From assembly GCA_003233535.1 (NCBI GenBank), contig QIMA01000477.1, positions 1 to 6,846 of the forward strand: a stretch of 6,846 nucleotides of DNA, read 5' to 3'. How positions within the stretch are numbered: position 1 is the stretch's first letter; every line of letters starts with the position of its first letter. Both the position numbers and the translations under genes were made by a program. Source of the DNA: Rhodanobacteraceae bacterium (lineage in GTDB: Bacteria > Pseudomonadota > Gammaproteobacteria > Xanthomonadales > SZUA-5). Below the pieces are notes generated by a model. It worked only from the letters and a program-made list of their open reading frames with translations, did not search any database and had not been told where the DNA came from. This document shows, piece by piece, positions 5,932 to 6,846 of this stretch.

Positions 5932-6738
5932 ATGAAACGACTGATGCAATGGCTGGTTTTATCCATAGCGGCTGCAGCACCGGCCGTGCAGGCGCAGGTT
6001 CAGCTGGAGGTATACGATCGACATAGCGGCAGTGTGCTGCGCCAGTACCAGCAGGGTGACGAGCGCTGGATTGCCGGGTTACCGGGGCATCGCTACGCAA
6101 TCACTATCCGTAATCGATCTGCCGAACGCGTCATGGCCGTTGTCTCGGTTGACGGGGTCAACGTGATTTCCGGCGACACCGCCCGCCCTAACCAGTCTGG
6201 CTACGTGCTCGAACCCTGGGGCCGGACCGAGATTAAGGGCTGGCGTAAGAGCATGCGCCAGGTCGCTGCATTCGAATTCGTCTCGCTGCCGAACAGCTAC
6301 GCAGCAAGAACGGGTCGTCCCGATAACGTCGGGGTGATTGGTGTCGCCGTGTTCCGTGAGCGCGGTCGACCGTCGATTGCGCTGGAGGAAGAGTACCGTC
6401 GCTACCGTCCGTCGCCGAGCGCTCCAGGGCGTTCTGGCAGCTACGATAAATCCGCACCGTCGAGCAAGGCTGACGGCTATGCCGAACGCCAGGAGCTGGG
6501 CACCGGCCATGGTCGCCGCGAAAGTGATCGCGCTCGCTACGTGCAGTTCCAGCGCGCTTCCAGCCGCCCCGATCAGGTGCTGCGCGTGTTTTATGACGAT
6601 CCACAGCGACTGATGGCAATGGGCCTGATTCCGGAGCCTTATCGCTACCGTACTCGAGACCCACAGCGTCCGCGCGCCTTCCCCGGGTTTGCGCCGGATC
6701 CCGAGCCGTATCCGTATCGCTATCGGAGTCGTGGTTAG
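5932..6738 (+). CDS. Conserved hypothetical secreted protein with Arg/Tyr/Pro-rich tail
   Basis: This is a 268-aa exported protein of unknown function. AAGGAG (5920-5925) lies 6 bases before the ATG at 5932, which decides that start over the in-frame GTG 5917 and ATG 5926. The signal peptide MKRLMQWLVLSIAAAAPAVQA fits signal peptidase I cleavage after VQA, and there is no lipobox. A strongly patterned core follows at residues 53-144 (GHRYAITIRNRS, VVSVDGVNVISGDTA, GYVLEPW, IKGWRKSM, VAAFEFVSLPNSYAARTGRP, NVGVIGVAVFRE). I believe this pattern recurs in uncharacterised proteobacterial proteins. A second block at about 183-233 carries ERQELGTGHGRRE and ends YDDPQRLMAMGLIP. The tail (about 234-268) is low complexity and basic-aromatic, with PYRYR twice (236-240, 261-265). 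The gene stands alone and its stop is 17 bases from the downstream mobile repeat. An envelope or periplasmic role is inferred from the signal peptide only. Confidence 0.88.
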   Translation: MKRLMQWLVLSIAAAAPAVQAQVQLEVYDRHSGSVLRQYQQGDERWIAGLPGHRYAITIRNRSAERVMAVVSVDGVNVISGDTARPNQSGYVLEPWGRTEIKGWRKSMRQVAAFEFVSLPNSYAARTGRPDNVGVIGVAVFRERGRPSIALEEEYRRYRPSPSAPGRSGSYDKSAPSSKADGYAERQELGTGHGRRESDRARYVQFQRASSRPDQVLRVFYDDPQRLMAMGLIPEPYRYRTRDPQRPRAFPGFAPDPEPYPYRYRSRG

Positions 6739-6755
6739 ATAGGGCGGAGAAAGGG

Positions 6756-6846
6756 CCTAGCCCGGATATTTCATAAACTTCACGCGCCCTCGCTAGGCCC
6801 TTGATCGCCCAGCGACTTTTTCTCAGTCGGGTGTATGAACCACTAC
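6756..6846. mobile_element. Second copy of the IS1380-like terminal repeat, cut by the window edge
   Basis: The copy begins CCTAGCCCGGATATTTCAT (6756-6774). Through about 6840 it is the reverse complement of 298-381, apart from a short difference (AAAAA versus GATT in the aligned strand), one base deletion and the outermost base. It retains the quasi-palindrome TCGCT...AGCGA and the ATGAACC motif. The sequence continues beyond the window, so it could be the end of a full insertion sequence with a transposase, or another MITE-like copy. It lies 17 bases after the stop of the secreted-protein gene and could influence that transcript's 3' end. Confidence 0.7.

Noticed and set aside
298..6840. 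Composite transposon bounded by the two inverted repeat copies
   Set aside because: No transposase is present, no target duplication is visible at the left copy, and the interior includes the essential valS. Independent insertions of a dispersed repeat explain it more simply.

Overview
The window looks like chromosomal DNA of a moderately GC-rich gammaproteobacterium, perhaps in or near the Xanthomonadales or a Pseudomonas-like lineage. The evidence is a gammaproteobacterial-type valine-tRNA ligase, an AlkB-family demethylase, a DUF192 lipoprotein, and REP-like palindromes ending in GCTCCTAC/GCTCCTGC. The genus cannot be fixed from this sequence.

Layout. Bases 1-354 hold no convincing gene. 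They contain a large inverted repeat (4-101) and a 167-base MITE-like element (215-381) whose ends look like those of an IS1380-type insertion sequence. An AlkB-like DNA/RNA demethylase gene follows on + (454-1062, with a possible longer start inside the mobile element). Next is a 290-base spacer with a REP-like double hairpin and a small inverted repeat. A two-gene + strand unit encodes a DUF192 lipoprotein (1353-1808) and, 6 bases later, an unrecognised membrane-anchored protein (1815-2570). It converges on the large valS gene on the minus strand (2669-5614). Upstream of valS, where many gammaproteobacteria have holC/pepA, there is a short remnant that resembles the RhuM (virulence-associated) family. 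A + strand gene for an unrecognised secreted protein follows (5932-6738). The window ends inside a second copy of the mobile repeat (6756-6846), in the opposite orientation to the first.

The genes do not form one pathway. alkB is DNA/RNA repair, valS is translation, and the other three encode cell-envelope or secreted proteins of unknown role. The connecting theme is repeat invasion: the shared repeat at both ends, REP-like sequence between genes, and a codon-atypical linker inside ValRS that may be an absorbed repeat. I see no defence system, CRISPR array, tRNA, rRNA or complete transposase. The most interesting points are the repeat supplying a possible start for the AlkB gene, the attC-like hairpin at the left edge, and the odd ValRS linker.
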